A DNA stretch of 36,275 nt from Pseudomonadota bacterium (GTDB lineage: Bacteria > Desulfobacterota > Syntrophia > Syntrophales > JADFWA01). The stretch lies in NCBI GenBank assembly GCA_030596145.1, contig JAUVKS010000001.1, positions 1 through 36,275 of the forward strand, written 5' to 3'. Shown here one piece after another: positions 22,786 to 30,310 of the stretch. Both the position numbers and the translations under genes were made by a program. The notes beneath the pieces were generated by a model that was given only the letters and a program-made list of their open reading frames with translations, did not search any database and was not told the origin of the DNA. How positions within the stretch are numbered: the stretch's first letter is position 1; every line of letters starts with the position of its first letter.

Positions 22786-23070
22786 AGAGTGTGAGAAGGT
22801 TAGAAGGGAAGAGGGTGAGAAGGTAGGAAGGTAAGAGGGTAGGAAGAGCAGAAGGGAAGAGGGTGATAGGATTAGGGGATTAGAAGGTTAGAGGGGAAGA
22901 GGGTGAGAAGTTTTGTTTTTGAGTTCTTTACTAACCTTCTAACCTTCTGATCTTCTAACTTTCTGTTTTTGACGGGTCGTCAGAAATTTGACACATAACT
23001 ACTCAGATTGTCAGGTTCACAGTTCTCTAACCTTGAACCTTGAACCGTGAACCCTTGAACCGTGAACCTA
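22786..23070. repeat. TAACCTTC hairpin and GGTTCA repeats upstream of motA
   Basis: The 308-bp gap holds GGTTAGAAGGGAAGAGGGTG-type units (22786-22910) facing CTAACCTTCTAACCTTCTGA units (22930-22963), a short unique stretch with a TGACGGGTCGTCA mini-palindrome (22970-22982), and CCTTGAACCGTGAACC units (23030-23069). There is no gene; the motA promoter is at the left end of the gap. Confidence 0.8.
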
Positions 23071-23078
23071 AGTAATAT

Positions 23079-24335
23079 TTATCTCTTGATGTTCATCAGC
23101 TCGGACATCATCTGATCGGTGGTTGTGATGACTTTGGCATTGGCCTGGTACGCCCTTTGGGCAGTGATCATATTGATAAATTCCGTGGCGATATCGGCGT
23201 TCGACATCTCAAGAGAGTTGGGGCTGATCTCACCCAATCCGCCTCTTCCAGGTGCGTTTATGACCGCGGCGCCCGAATTTATCGTGGTGGCGAACAGATT
23301 GGACCCCATTTTATTCAATCCCCCGGGACTCGCAAACTTTGCCAGGGCAATCTGTCCTATTTCCGCAGTCTGCCCATTTGAGAACAAACCCTGGATGATC
23401 CCATCGCCTCCTATTGACAGACCCTGCAACTCGCCCGAGGCATGACCATTACAGACAAGACTCCTGTTGACCGAGGGACTGGCATAACCTGTCATTGTCT
23501 CGGCAGGCTCATCGGTATCGGTTACAGCGTCCTTCAGATCCCAGTTGATTGTACCGGAATCACCGATGCCGATGGTGGCGTCACCCGGCAAGAGGCCTGT
23601 GACGGTAATATCTATATCGGTTGTAGCAGGATCAAGTTTTCCATCTCCATCAAAACCAATGATGGCTGGATCTAAGGCTATTGTGGCAGTGCCCAGGTCC
23701 GACATGTCAACCGCTATAGACCATTCACCAACAGATGGAAGTGGTGCTTTCGTAAAGGTCAACGTAAGCGTATGCCCGGCCCCTAACGAATCATAGACAG
23801 TTAGCGCGGAAACAAAGGTATCACCCTTAGCAGCCTCCCCATTGAGATTTGCGCCTATGGAAACTCTGGTTGTAGCTATCGGATCTGACTGAACGCCGCC
23901 CATAGAGATGTCTCCGATCACATTTGTAGAAACGCCGTTCTCATAAGTATATCCCTGAACTCTGTAACCATTTACATCCACGAGATACTCGGTCTTATCC
24001 ACAGTGAACATACCTGCTCTGGTATAATAGGTGGCGCCTTCAGTATCGTTAACCATAAAAAATCCTTCTCCATTTATTGCAAGATCAGTGGCGCTCTGCG
24101 TACTCATAAATGAACCCTGCCCAAAAAGAGTGGGAACCGCAGTCACCCCTACACCGCGTCCTATCTGCATTGCTCCAGAACCTCCGGCAATGCTCTGGCT
24201 TAAGATATCGCCAAAAACCATGGTTCCTGCCTTAAAACCAACAGTATTGATATTGGCTATATTATTGCCTATGACATCCATCTGTTGTGAACTGGCATTT
24301 AAGCCTGATACTCCCGAAAATAATGAGCTTCCCAT
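23079..24335 (-). CDS. flgE: FlgE, flagellar hook protein
   Basis: Subunit of the hook, exported through the rod. N-terminal MGSSLFSGVSGLNASSQQMD and the rod/hook signature VIGNNIANINTVGFKAGTMV (residues about 21-40), a variable Asp/Gly/Thr-rich middle (about 190-300), and the C-terminal SNADIATEFINMITAQRAYQ helix. 418 aa falls in the normal hook range. Strong Shine-Dalgarno GGAGG with ATG 24335. It follows flgD and fliK in one probable operon from the sigma-54 promoter at 26919-26934. Confidence 0.97.
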   Translation of the reverse strand: MGSSLFSGVSGLNASSQQMDVIGNNIANINTVGFKAGTMVFGDILSQSIAGGSGAMQIGRGVGVTAVPTLFGQGSFMSTQSATDLAINGEGFFMVNDTEGATYYTRAGMFTVDKTEYLVDVNGYRVQGYTYENGVSTNVIGDISMGGVQSDPIATTRVSIGANLNGEAAKGDTFVSALTVYDSLGAGHTLTLTFTKAPLPSVGEWSIAVDMSDLGTATIALDPAIIGFDGDGKLDPATTDIDITVTGLLPGDATIGIGDSGTINWDLKDAVTDTDEPAETMTGYASPSVNRSLVCNGHASGELQGLSIGGDGIIQGLFSNGQTAEIGQIALAKFASPGGLNKMGSNLFATTINSGAAVINAPGRGGLGEISPNSLEMSNADIATEFINMITAQRAYQANAKVITTTDQMMSELMNIKR

Positions 24336-24357
24336 TTTTTATTACCTCCTTCCTTTA

Positions 24358-24490
24358 ATTGGTCAAGTAGTCGAGTGGTCGAGTGGTTGTTATTATTCAA
24401 GCAAATAATCCTTGGATGATCATACGATCTACTTTCCCTTTGAGTTTTCAGCTTTTACCTTTCAACTTTCAGCTTTGAGCTTTGAGCTTT
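24358..24490. repeat. CTACTCGA units and GCTTTGA repeats between flgD and flgE
   Basis: GGTCAAGTAGTCGAGTGG and GTCGAGTGGTTGTTATTATT lie at 24360-24397; the TTGTTATTATT edge is the same one found at the flgH and flgA starts. CAGCTTTTACCTTTCAAC and AGCTTTGAGCTTTGAGC units occupy 24449-24490. Confidence 0.8.
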
Positions 24491-24497
24491 TTATCCT

Positions 24498-25139
24498 TTA
24501 TCCCGATTCATTCACAGAAATGATATCCCCAAAGGAAATATCCTGTCCGTTAACGGAAAGATAAGGGGAACCTTCCTTAAATGTCACTCCTGTCACCTGT
24601 CCCGTTATTATTGTATAGACTGGTATTTCATCTCCATTGTCATCGATTGCTGATATCTCGAAGGTATAGTCGCCATGGGCAACATCACTGCAATCCCACG
24701 TAACTGAATTTTCTCCCTCCTGTTGACTTCCTAATTCGATGGTATCCACAAGATTGGCCTCTTCATCATAAATTTTGATGGTAACTTGTTCAGCGCTTTC
24801 TGATAAATTATAAGCAAACTCGGCAGATGGGCCCTCTACTTTGATGCCATCGCCTCTTGCGGTCACCTCCTTGCCGATGAGGTTTACCGATTGGGCATTA
24901 TTTAACGAAGACTGATAAAGATTCAGCACTTCCAGTTGAGTGTTCATATTGCTCAACTGTTCAAGGCTGGAGAATTGAGCAAGTTGCGCTGTAAAATCAG
25001 CGCCATCAAGGGGATTGAGAGGATCCTGATTCTGAAGCTGTGCTACCAGCATCTCAAGAAAATCATCCTTCCCCAGCGTGTCCGCTTGCAGAGATTGCAA
25101 ACTTTCATTACTACTACTATTAATACTTTCTATTGTCAT
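24498..25139 (-). CDS. flgD: FlgD, hook-capping protein
   Basis: Caps the growing hook and recruits FlgE; exported by the flagellar type III system. N-terminal FlgD signature LGKDDFLEMLVAQLQNQDPL followed by NPLDGADFTAQLAQFSSLEQ (residues about 22-62), then Tudor/FnIII-like beta domain (VIGKEVTARGD-type segment from about 83, VTWDCSDVAHGDYTFEISAI about 143-163). 213 aa is normal. Shine-Dalgarno GAGGAGGG precedes ATG 25139, placed right after the repeat junction CAATATCAAG. Confidence 0.95.
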   Translation of the reverse strand: MTIESINSSSNESLQSLQADTLGKDDFLEMLVAQLQNQDPLNPLDGADFTAQLAQFSSLEQLSNMNTQLEVLNLYQSSLNNAQSVNLIGKEVTARGDGIKVEGPSAEFAYNLSESAEQVTIKIYDEEANLVDTIELGSQQEGENSVTWDCSDVAHGDYTFEISAIDDNGDEIPVYTIITGQVTGVTFKEGSPYLSVNGQDISFGDIISVNESG

Positions 25140-25163
25140 TTCATACCCTCCTCAACTTGATAT

Positions 25164-25277
25164 TGGTCGAGTGGTCGAGTGGTTGACTACTCGACTATTT
25201 AGCGCCTGAACGAAAACTTCGATTTCTTATAGATCAAAAACTAACCTTGAACCGTAAACTGTGAACCGTAAACCGTT
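25164..25277. repeat. CTACTCGA hairpin and CTGAACC-type repeats between fliK and flgD
   Basis: GGTCGAGTGGTCGAGTGG faces GACTACTCGACTATT at 25166-25199, followed at 25241-25277 by CCTTGAACCGTAAACTGTGA and CCGTAAACCGTTACC units. Confidence 0.8.
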
Positions 25278-25281
25278 ACCT

Positions 25282-26715
25282 TTACGCAAACAAACTGACA
25301 CGCCCGTCACTCCGGACGCTTGGGTTTTCTTCCTTAAACGATGAGGGGTCATGATTCAAGGAATCTTGTTCCCCCCCATGGTCTTCTTCGTTCCCTTCCC
25401 GATTTCTGCCTTCTCTAAATAATGTCTCATTCCGCCCGGAGCCGTAATTGCCGCCGTCCGGTTTTTCCTGAACAGATACATTTATGGTATCCGCGACCAA
25501 TCCATGATTGCGAAGAGAGCTTTTGAGACTTTCCACATTTGACTGTAATATCTGCCTGACATCATTATTTTCCGTCTGCAGGATAACATGCACTTTATTA
25601 TCCCTGACAAGCACATCCACATCCAGCGTGCCCAGACGGGGCGGGTTGAGCGTGATTCTTACCCTTCCTGGCTTCTTTACGCTGTTTGCAATCTGATTGA
25701 TCAAAGCCCGTGGTTCTACGTCGTAACTGTTCACGCTCTCATTGATGACTGCCGACCCGCTATCTGCATGAAAAGCGGTATGCTGATATCCCCCGGCAGA
25801 AAAATCCCTGTAAGATGGACGCTCCGGTGGTGAAGTCCCTCTATGAAGAATCCCCATAGCCTCTTCACCCTTAAGAGCCAAAGGTTTCAGTGAATTTCCG
25901 ATGCCATTTTTGCCGCCGCTGTCCGGCTCTACACTGCTCTTTGCTTTTACAACAACCGCATTCTTCAAACTGAACTTCAAAAGCCCCTGTTTCTCCTCCA
26001 TCTTTGCCTTCCGGCCATTGCCTTCTGTCCTATGGCCCCCGCCAGACTGACGGCGGTCAGGTCTGAGCAGGGCGTTGTTTATTCCGGCAATGTTCTTTCC
26101 ATTCTTAAAGAGAGCTGCATCGGTCTTTCCATTCATGATACCTGAGTCTAACGCCCGTTTCCCGAACGGGCCGATGAGGGCATCGGCCCCTACACGTACC
26201 TGAGCCTCATTCTTTCCGACAACCGCTTTAGCTTCACCCTTAAGAGCCAAAGGTTTCAGTGAATTTCCGATGCCATTTTTGCCGCCGCTGTCCGGCTCTA
26301 CACTGCTCTTTGCTTTTACAACAACCGCATTCTTCAAACTGAACTTCAAAAGTCCCGGAGCATCCACCATCTCTGCCCTCCCACCGGGGCGTAGGCCCCT
26401 ATGGGCCGGAGGCTGACCTCCGACCCCGCCAGACTGACGGCGGGCAAGCTCTGACCTCTGACCTCTGACCTCCGACCTCTGACCTCCGACCTCTGGTCCC
26501 CGGCCTTTCACAGGTAGCGATTGATTCGTTTTTTCCGTCTCTTGTGTCGTTATGCGGCATATCTGCCCCATCATACAAAAAAACGGCATCATCTGCTCCG
26601 GTTCCTTACCTGTCTGCCGTCGCACAGGCAGGCCGGTCTTCCTTTCCTGCAATTTTTCAGATGAGCCCAGAAGGCCGATGCCCTGTTTTAGATTCACCAG
26701 ATTAGACTCTATCAT
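25282..26715 (-). CDS. fliK: FliK, hook-length control protein with repeat insertions
   Basis: Exported molecular ruler that triggers the FlhB switch. The C-terminal Flg_hook domain is clear at residues about 340-415 (VRITLNPPRLGTLDVDVLVR, KVHVILQTENNDVRQILQSN, ESLKSSLRNHGLVADTINVS). The long N-terminal ruler region is low-complexity. Residues about 71-110 (GRGPEVGGQRSEVRGQRSEL and on) are encoded by GACCTCC repeats, and residues about 174-185 (RVGADALIGPFG) by a palindromic GGGCCGATG element. A 40-residue block (LLKFSLKNAV to LKGE) occurs twice, at 122-161 and 245-284, from an exact 121-bp duplication. All insertions keep frame. The total of 477 aa is within the FliK range. Confidence 0.9.
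   Translation of the reverse strand: MIESNLVNLKQGIGLLGSSEKLQERKTGLPVRRQTGKEPEQMMPFFCMMGQICRITTQETEKTNQSLPVKGRGPEVGGQRSEVRGQRSELARRQSGGVGGQPPAHRGLRPGGRAEMVDAPGLLKFSLKNAVVVKAKSSVEPDSGGKNGIGNSLKPLALKGEAKAVVGKNEAQVRVGADALIGPFGKRALDSGIMNGKTDAALFKNGKNIAGINNALLRPDRRQSGGGHRTEGNGRKAKMEEKQGLLKFSLKNAVVVKAKSSVEPDSGGKNGIGNSLKPLALKGEEAMGILHRGTSPPERPSYRDFSAGGYQHTAFHADSGSAVINESVNSYDVEPRALINQIANSVKKPGRVRITLNPPRLGTLDVDVLVRDNKVHVILQTENNDVRQILQSNVESLKSSLRNHGLVADTINVSVQEKPDGGNYGSGRNETLFREGRNREGNEEDHGGEQDSLNHDPSSFKEENPSVRSDGRVSLFA
25863..25983 (-). repeat. 121-bp direct repeat in fliK, copy 1
   Basis: Identical over 121 bp to 26232-26352, offset 369 bp (123 codons), so both copies are translated in the same frame. 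Similarity continues weakly beyond the left boundary in transcription order (CCATCTTTGCC versus CCATCTCTGCC). Confidence 0.93.
26232..26352 (-). repeat. 121-bp direct repeat in fliK, copy 2
   Basis: Second identical copy of the 121-bp block; both copies sit near CGCCAGACTGACGGCGG repeat words, which may have provided homology for the duplication. Confidence 0.93.
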
Positions 26716-26752
26716 TACCTAAACACCAATTTCCTTAAATATATGGTATTAG

Positions 26753-26893
26753 TCCAGCCACAAAGACACTAAGATTATATTATAATTTGGGAATTTAGGA
26801 ATTGAAGGATGTTGTCACTTTTAATTCCTCAATCCCCAAATCCCTCAATCCCTCAATTCGCAATTAAGCAAAGTGTCTTTGTGGCTGAGTAGC
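26753..26893. repeat. Inverted-repeat element with AGCCACAAAG ends and nested AATCCCTC hairpin, in the fliK leader
   Basis: Ends CAGCCACAAAGACACTAAG and AAGTGTCTTTGTGGCTG are inverted. Inside, GGGAATTTAGGAATTGAAGG faces AATTCCTCAATCCCCAAATC and AATCCCTC units. The element lies between the sigma-54 promoter and the fliK start codon. A relative lies at 9340-9499. Confidence 0.82.
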
Positions 26894-26918
26894 TACGAAT
26901 GCTTTACCAAAGGATAAA

Positions 26919-26934
26919 AGCAAAAGACGTACCA
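26919..26934 (-). promoter_or_regulatory. Sigma-54 promoter upstream of fliK
   Basis: Minus strand reads TGGTACGTCTTTTGCT, with the correct TGG/TTGC spacing for sigma-54. The predicted start is near 26908, leaving a leader of about 190 nt that contains the inverted-repeat element. It would drive fliK-flgD-flgE. The rest of the gap (26935-27020) shows no further feature. Confidence 0.82.
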
Positions 26935-27020
26935 CCCTTCAGGCTTTCGGAATTACGGGAAATATCAGGCTGTTATGAAAATGCTATGGAATGGAAACTT
27001 GAGACGGGGGCAAATATTGC

Positions 27021-27617
27021 CTATTGACTTGAAAGAAATGCCGACGTGGTTATCTCTCTGGTTATCTCTACAGATTTGGCTGGATTTACATGCCCCAATA
27101 TCGCTCCCGCTTTTTTGCTTTTCATGTTCATAATTATAGCCGCGGCTGTCCGTGTGTCCAGTTTTTCCAGCATGGAACCTGCCCGGGCAGGGGGAACAGA
27201 CTCATAAACCTTTGCCATGCTCTTGTACTTTCTATTATTTCTTTCCTCAACCATTTCAAAAAGCGCTGTTAATTTCTTCTCTAACTCTTGCAAGCTATTA
27301 ATTTTGGAAAGTATCTCATCTCTTAACAAATTTAATCTTCTTTCTTCTGACTGCAAAAAGTTTTCCCGGTCATTAAGCGCCTTTTGCTTCCCTAACAATG
27401 AAGATAAAAGCTTCCTTTCTTCTGACAGCCTGTCCTCGCATACGTCCCTCACCAAACGCGCAAAACCGTCCGTAACCGGCGAATCTGCCGCCGCCTTGTT
27501 TACAAACAGAAGACGATCAGCGGTTTCTGAATTTTTTATTATTCCTATGACAGCAGCAATCTTTATTAGAACAATAAAGAATATCACAATGTTACAGGCA
27601 ATTATCAGCTTTTTCAA
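27021..27617 (-). CDS. MotE-like protein (MgtE N-domain family)
   Basis: 198 aa. One N-terminal membrane helix (residues about 3-25, LIIACNIVIFFIVLIKIAAV), a periplasmic coiled coil (about 65-130), and a C-terminal MgtE-intracellular-N-like domain with KSMAKVYESVPPARAGSMLE and TRTAAAIIMNMKSKKAGAIL. Proteins of this type, encoded after fliJ, act as chaperones for motility proteins in some proteobacteria (MotE with MotC); the partner here is unknown. The start is TTG 27617 with AGGAG 9 nt upstream, overlapping the end of fliJ by 26 nt, so translation is coupled. Confidence 0.82.
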   Translation of the reverse strand: MKKLIIACNIVIFFIVLIKIAAVIGIIKNSETADRLLFVNKAAADSPVTDGFARLVRDVCEDRLSEERKLLSSLLGKQKALNDRENFLQSEERRLNLLRDEILSKINSLQELEKKLTALFEMVEERNNRKYKSMAKVYESVPPARAGSMLEKLDTRTAAAIIMNMKSKKAGAILGHVNPAKSVEITREITTSAFLSSQ

Positions 27618-28056
27618 TTTTCACGCTCCTGCCGGATCTTAAAAGCCAGGACTCATCCAACTCTTTCTGTTCCCTGGTAATCAAAGACAACCTGTATTCT
27701 TCCAGTTTTTTTTCTTTAATGATTTCCAGGATTTTTCTTTTGCTTGAAGCATTAACAAGCTTTGTTCTTTTCTCTTCCAGATCCTTTCCAATCTGACAAA
27801 CAATCTCTTCCCGGTGATTTTCCTCATCCTTTATATGACTGATATAAGAAAGATAAATTGAAACGTCGGCAGCGCTCAGCTTACTCTCGCCCATCTTTTT
27901 CAATCGGGAGATCAAACCCGCCATCCCTCTTCTCAGCTTTTTCAATGTTTCTTTCTCACAATCGAGGTTCCTTTTTATATCTGCGAATTCAAGCATCAGC
28001 CGTTCTTCTAACTGTTTTCTGTATTTTAATACGGGCTGTAATCTGAAATTAAACAT
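27592..28056 (-). CDS. fliJ: FliJ, export ATPase stalk protein
   Basis: Coiled-coil protein that fits into the FliI hexamer and links it to FlhA. 154 aa starting MFNFRLQPVLKYRKQLEERL, the typical FliJ opening; almost entirely helical with heptad-like spacing and many Lys/Glu. ATG 28056 has no visible Shine-Dalgarno: the bases before it (CTGAACGGTTATCAT) belong to the CTGAACC repeat. Follows fliI, as usual. Confidence 0.9.
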   Translation of the reverse strand: MFNFRLQPVLKYRKQLEERLMLEFADIKRNLDCEKETLKKLRRGMAGLISRLKKMGESKLSAADVSIYLSYISHIKDEENHREEIVCQIGKDLEEKRTKLVNASSKRKILEIIKEKKLEEYRLSLITREQKELDESWLLRSGRSVKIEKADNCL

Positions 28057-28062
28057 ATGATA

Positions 28063-28117
28063 ACCGTTCAGAGGTTCAGGGTTCAGGGTTCAGGGTTATC
28101 TGAACCCTGAACCTTTT
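28063..28117. repeat. GGTTCAG hairpin repeat between fliI and fliJ
   Basis: AACCGTTCAGAGGTTCAGGG, two more GGTTCAG units, a TTATCT turn and facing CTGAACCCTGAACC. The outer AACCGTTCAG edge matches that of the composite element at 4650-4911. Confidence 0.87.
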
Positions 28118-28119
28118 AA

Positions 28120-29427
28120 TTAGTCAAAAAGAGCAAAGAGTTGTTCTTTGCTCTCTTCAAAACTGATCTTTTCGTTAATATCCTGTCTTGAAAATGAATT
28201 TATCTTGCCTATCATTTTTATTGCATTGTCTATTTCAGAATTGCTTCCTTCCACGTAGGCGCCTATATTAATCAAATCTTCAGCCTTGCTGTAAGTTGAT
28301 ACAATATTTAAGACATCGTTGGCCATCTTTCGGTGTTTCTCATCCACAATATCTATCATCAACCTGCTGATGCTTTCCAGGACATCTATCGCAGGATAGT
28401 GATTCCTTGCAGCCAGACTGCGAGTAAGGGTTATATGACCATCAAGGATTGATCTTGCCGCATCAGCGATCGGTTCATTAAAATCATCGCCTTCCACAAG
28501 AACCGTGTAAAGGCCTGTTATGCTGCCGCTATCTTCTATGTTTCCCGCTCTTTCCAGCAACTTTGGCATAAGGCTGAAAACCGATGGTGTATAACCTTTT
28601 GCAGTTGGAGGTTCTCCGACAGATAGACCGACCTCTCTTTGCGCCATTGCAAATCTGGTCAGCGAATCGACCATAAGGAGAACTTCCATTCCCTGATCTC
28701 TGAAATATTCCGATATTGCAGTCGCTACGTACGCTGCTCTCATCCTGATGAGGGGATGCATGTCCGATGTTGCCACAACAACCACAGACTTGGCCAGCCC
28801 TTCCTTGCCAAGGTTATTTTCAATAAATTCACGAACTTCTCTTCCTCTTTCGCCGACGAGTCCGATTACATTGATATCAGCGCTTGTATTTCTGGCAATC
28901 ATGCCGAGGAGAAAGCTCTTGCCAACCCCGGAGCCTGAAAATATCCCCATCCTCTGACCTTTGCCACAGCTAAACAACCCATTCATCGCCCTGATTCCAA
29001 GGTCCATCGGTTCCCTTATCCTGTTCCTTTTAAGAGGATTGATGGGTTTCGCGTAAACCGGATATTCGCCTTCCGATTCTATTGGTCCCCTGTCATCAAT
29101 AGGATTGCCCAGACCATCAATGACCCTTCCCAGAAGATTATGACCTACTTTGACATTTGACTTTTTCCCAGTGGAGAGAATCCTGCTGCCAGACCGAACA
29201 CTATCAATGTTTCCGAAAGGCATTAAAAGAACCTTTTCTTCCCTGAATCCCACAACTTCCGCGACGATTGTCCTGTTGTTGCCATTCGGATAAATCCGGC
29301 ACATCTCGCCTATGGAAGTTTCAGGATTATACCCTTTCACTAAAAGACCTATAATCTCGCTTACCTTTCCATAGACACTGAACGGATTTGTATCCTTAAT
29401 TATTCTATGATATTTCTCAAAATCCAT
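28120..29427 (-). CDS. fliI: FliI, flagellar export ATPase
   Basis: F1-beta-like ATPase energising export. Walker A GSGVGKS (residues 165-171), the family's QRMGIFSGSGVGKSFLLGMI, VVVATSDMHPLIRMRAAYVA (about 217-236), Walker B-type VLLMVDSLTRFAMAQREVGL (about 250-269) and GEPPTAKGYTPSVFSLMPKL. 435 aa is typical. ATG 29427 lacks a convincing Shine-Dalgarno; repeats begin about 22 bases upstream. Lies between fliH and fliJ. Confidence 0.98.
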   Translation of the reverse strand: MDFEKYHRIIKDTNPFSVYGKVSEIIGLLVKGYNPETSIGEMCRIYPNGNNRTIVAEVVGFREEKVLLMPFGNIDSVRSGSRILSTGKKSNVKVGHNLLGRVIDGLGNPIDDRGPIESEGEYPVYAKPINPLKRNRIREPMDLGIRAMNGLFSCGKGQRMGIFSGSGVGKSFLLGMIARNTSADINVIGLVGERGREVREFIENNLGKEGLAKSVVVVATSDMHPLIRMRAAYVATAISEYFRDQGMEVLLMVDSLTRFAMAQREVGLSVGEPPTAKGYTPSVFSLMPKLLERAGNIEDSGSITGLYTVLVEGDDFNEPIADAARSILDGHITLTRSLAARNHYPAIDVLESISRLMIDIVDEKHRKMANDVLNIVSTYSKAEDLINIGAYVEGSNSEIDNAIKMIGKINSFSRQDINEKISFEESKEQLFALFD

Positions 29428-29449
29428 GGCAACTACTCACTCAGGTTGT

Positions 29450-29590
29450 CCGGTTCAGGGTTCAGGGTTCAAGGTTCAGGGTTGCTGGTTGCTCGTTCCG
29501 AAAAGGAAAGAGGAAAGAGTTAAGAGAAAAGGGTGTTACTCTATCCTCTGACATCTGATCCCTGTCCTTTCATCTTTGAGCTTTCACCTT
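29450..29590. repeat. Repeat mosaic between fliH and fliI
   Basis: GGTTCAGGGTTCAAGG units, GTTGCTGGTTGCTCGTT, the 58-bp block 29492-29549 (copy of 13973-14030), and GAGCTTTCACCTTTCAGC units reaching the fliH stop. Confidence 0.83.
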
Positions 29591-30310
29591 TCAGCCCAAC
29601 GATTCCTTGATCTTATCTAACTGCTGATCCAGCCTGGCATCTACTATCCCTGAATGCGTCTCTATTACAGCCCCGCCCTGACCGATTTCTTCATCCTTCT
29701 CAATCAATATATCGCCGTAACTGTCAAGGAAATCGGGTTTTGCCTCTGTTATGTAACGGTGATCTTCGGGGTTCAGCCGGATACTGACATCATCTCTCTC
29801 CTGCATATTTCTCATCGCATCTTTAAGGACTGACAGGACAACTTCCCTGTCGGCGCCCACTTCCTTATGTATAACCCTACCGGCTATTGAAAAAACAAGA
29901 TCGATTATTTCCTTTTCAAAGCCTTCCAGAAATTCTTCCTTCAGTACTTTTAATTCTCTGATCAGTTTCGCAACAGATTCCGCGGCAAGAGACAACTTTC
30001 TCTTTTCCTGATCTATGCCCTTTGTTACTCCTTTTAAAAAGCCTCTGTCATAGGCTTTTTTTTCCGCAATTTTTATTCTTTCCTCTATCTGTTCTTCGGG
30101 CTGTTTCCCGGGTTTCTCAATCTCAGCATCGATATCCCTCTTATTTTTACGTGCCTTAAAACCTGCTTCATTTACCGGAATATGACATATGCCCCGAATA
30201 AACCCTGCCAGCGCTTTCTCCCTCGAACCTGCCCGCTCGTGCCTCGCAGTGGCAGGCGGATCTGTCAGCTTTACATCCTGAGCCTTGATAATCCTGTCAG
30301 ACGAATACAT
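29591..30310 (-). CDS. fliH: FliH, regulator of export ATPase
   Basis: Dimeric stator-like protein that binds FliI and docks it to FliN and FlhA. 239 aa: Lys-rich N-terminus, a glycine/charged helix (about 60-110), and the conserved C-domain with FEKEIIDLVFSIAGRVIHKE (about 135-155), VSIRLNPEDHRYI and the terminal GGAVIETHSGIVDARLDQQL typical of FliH/YscL. ATG 30310 overlaps the end of fliG by 14 nt. The Shine-Dalgarno is weak (AAAGAAG), consistent with coupling to fliG. Confidence 0.93.
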   Translation of the reverse strand: MYSSDRIIKAQDVKLTDPPATARHERAGSREKALAGFIRGICHIPVNEAGFKARKNKRDIDAEIEKPGKQPEEQIEERIKIAEKKAYDRGFLKGVTKGIDQEKRKLSLAAESVAKLIRELKVLKEEFLEGFEKEIIDLVFSIAGRVIHKEVGADREVVLSVLKDAMRNMQERDDVSIRLNPEDHRYITEAKPDFLDSYGDILIEKDEEIGQGGAVIETHSGIVDARLDQQLDKIKESLG

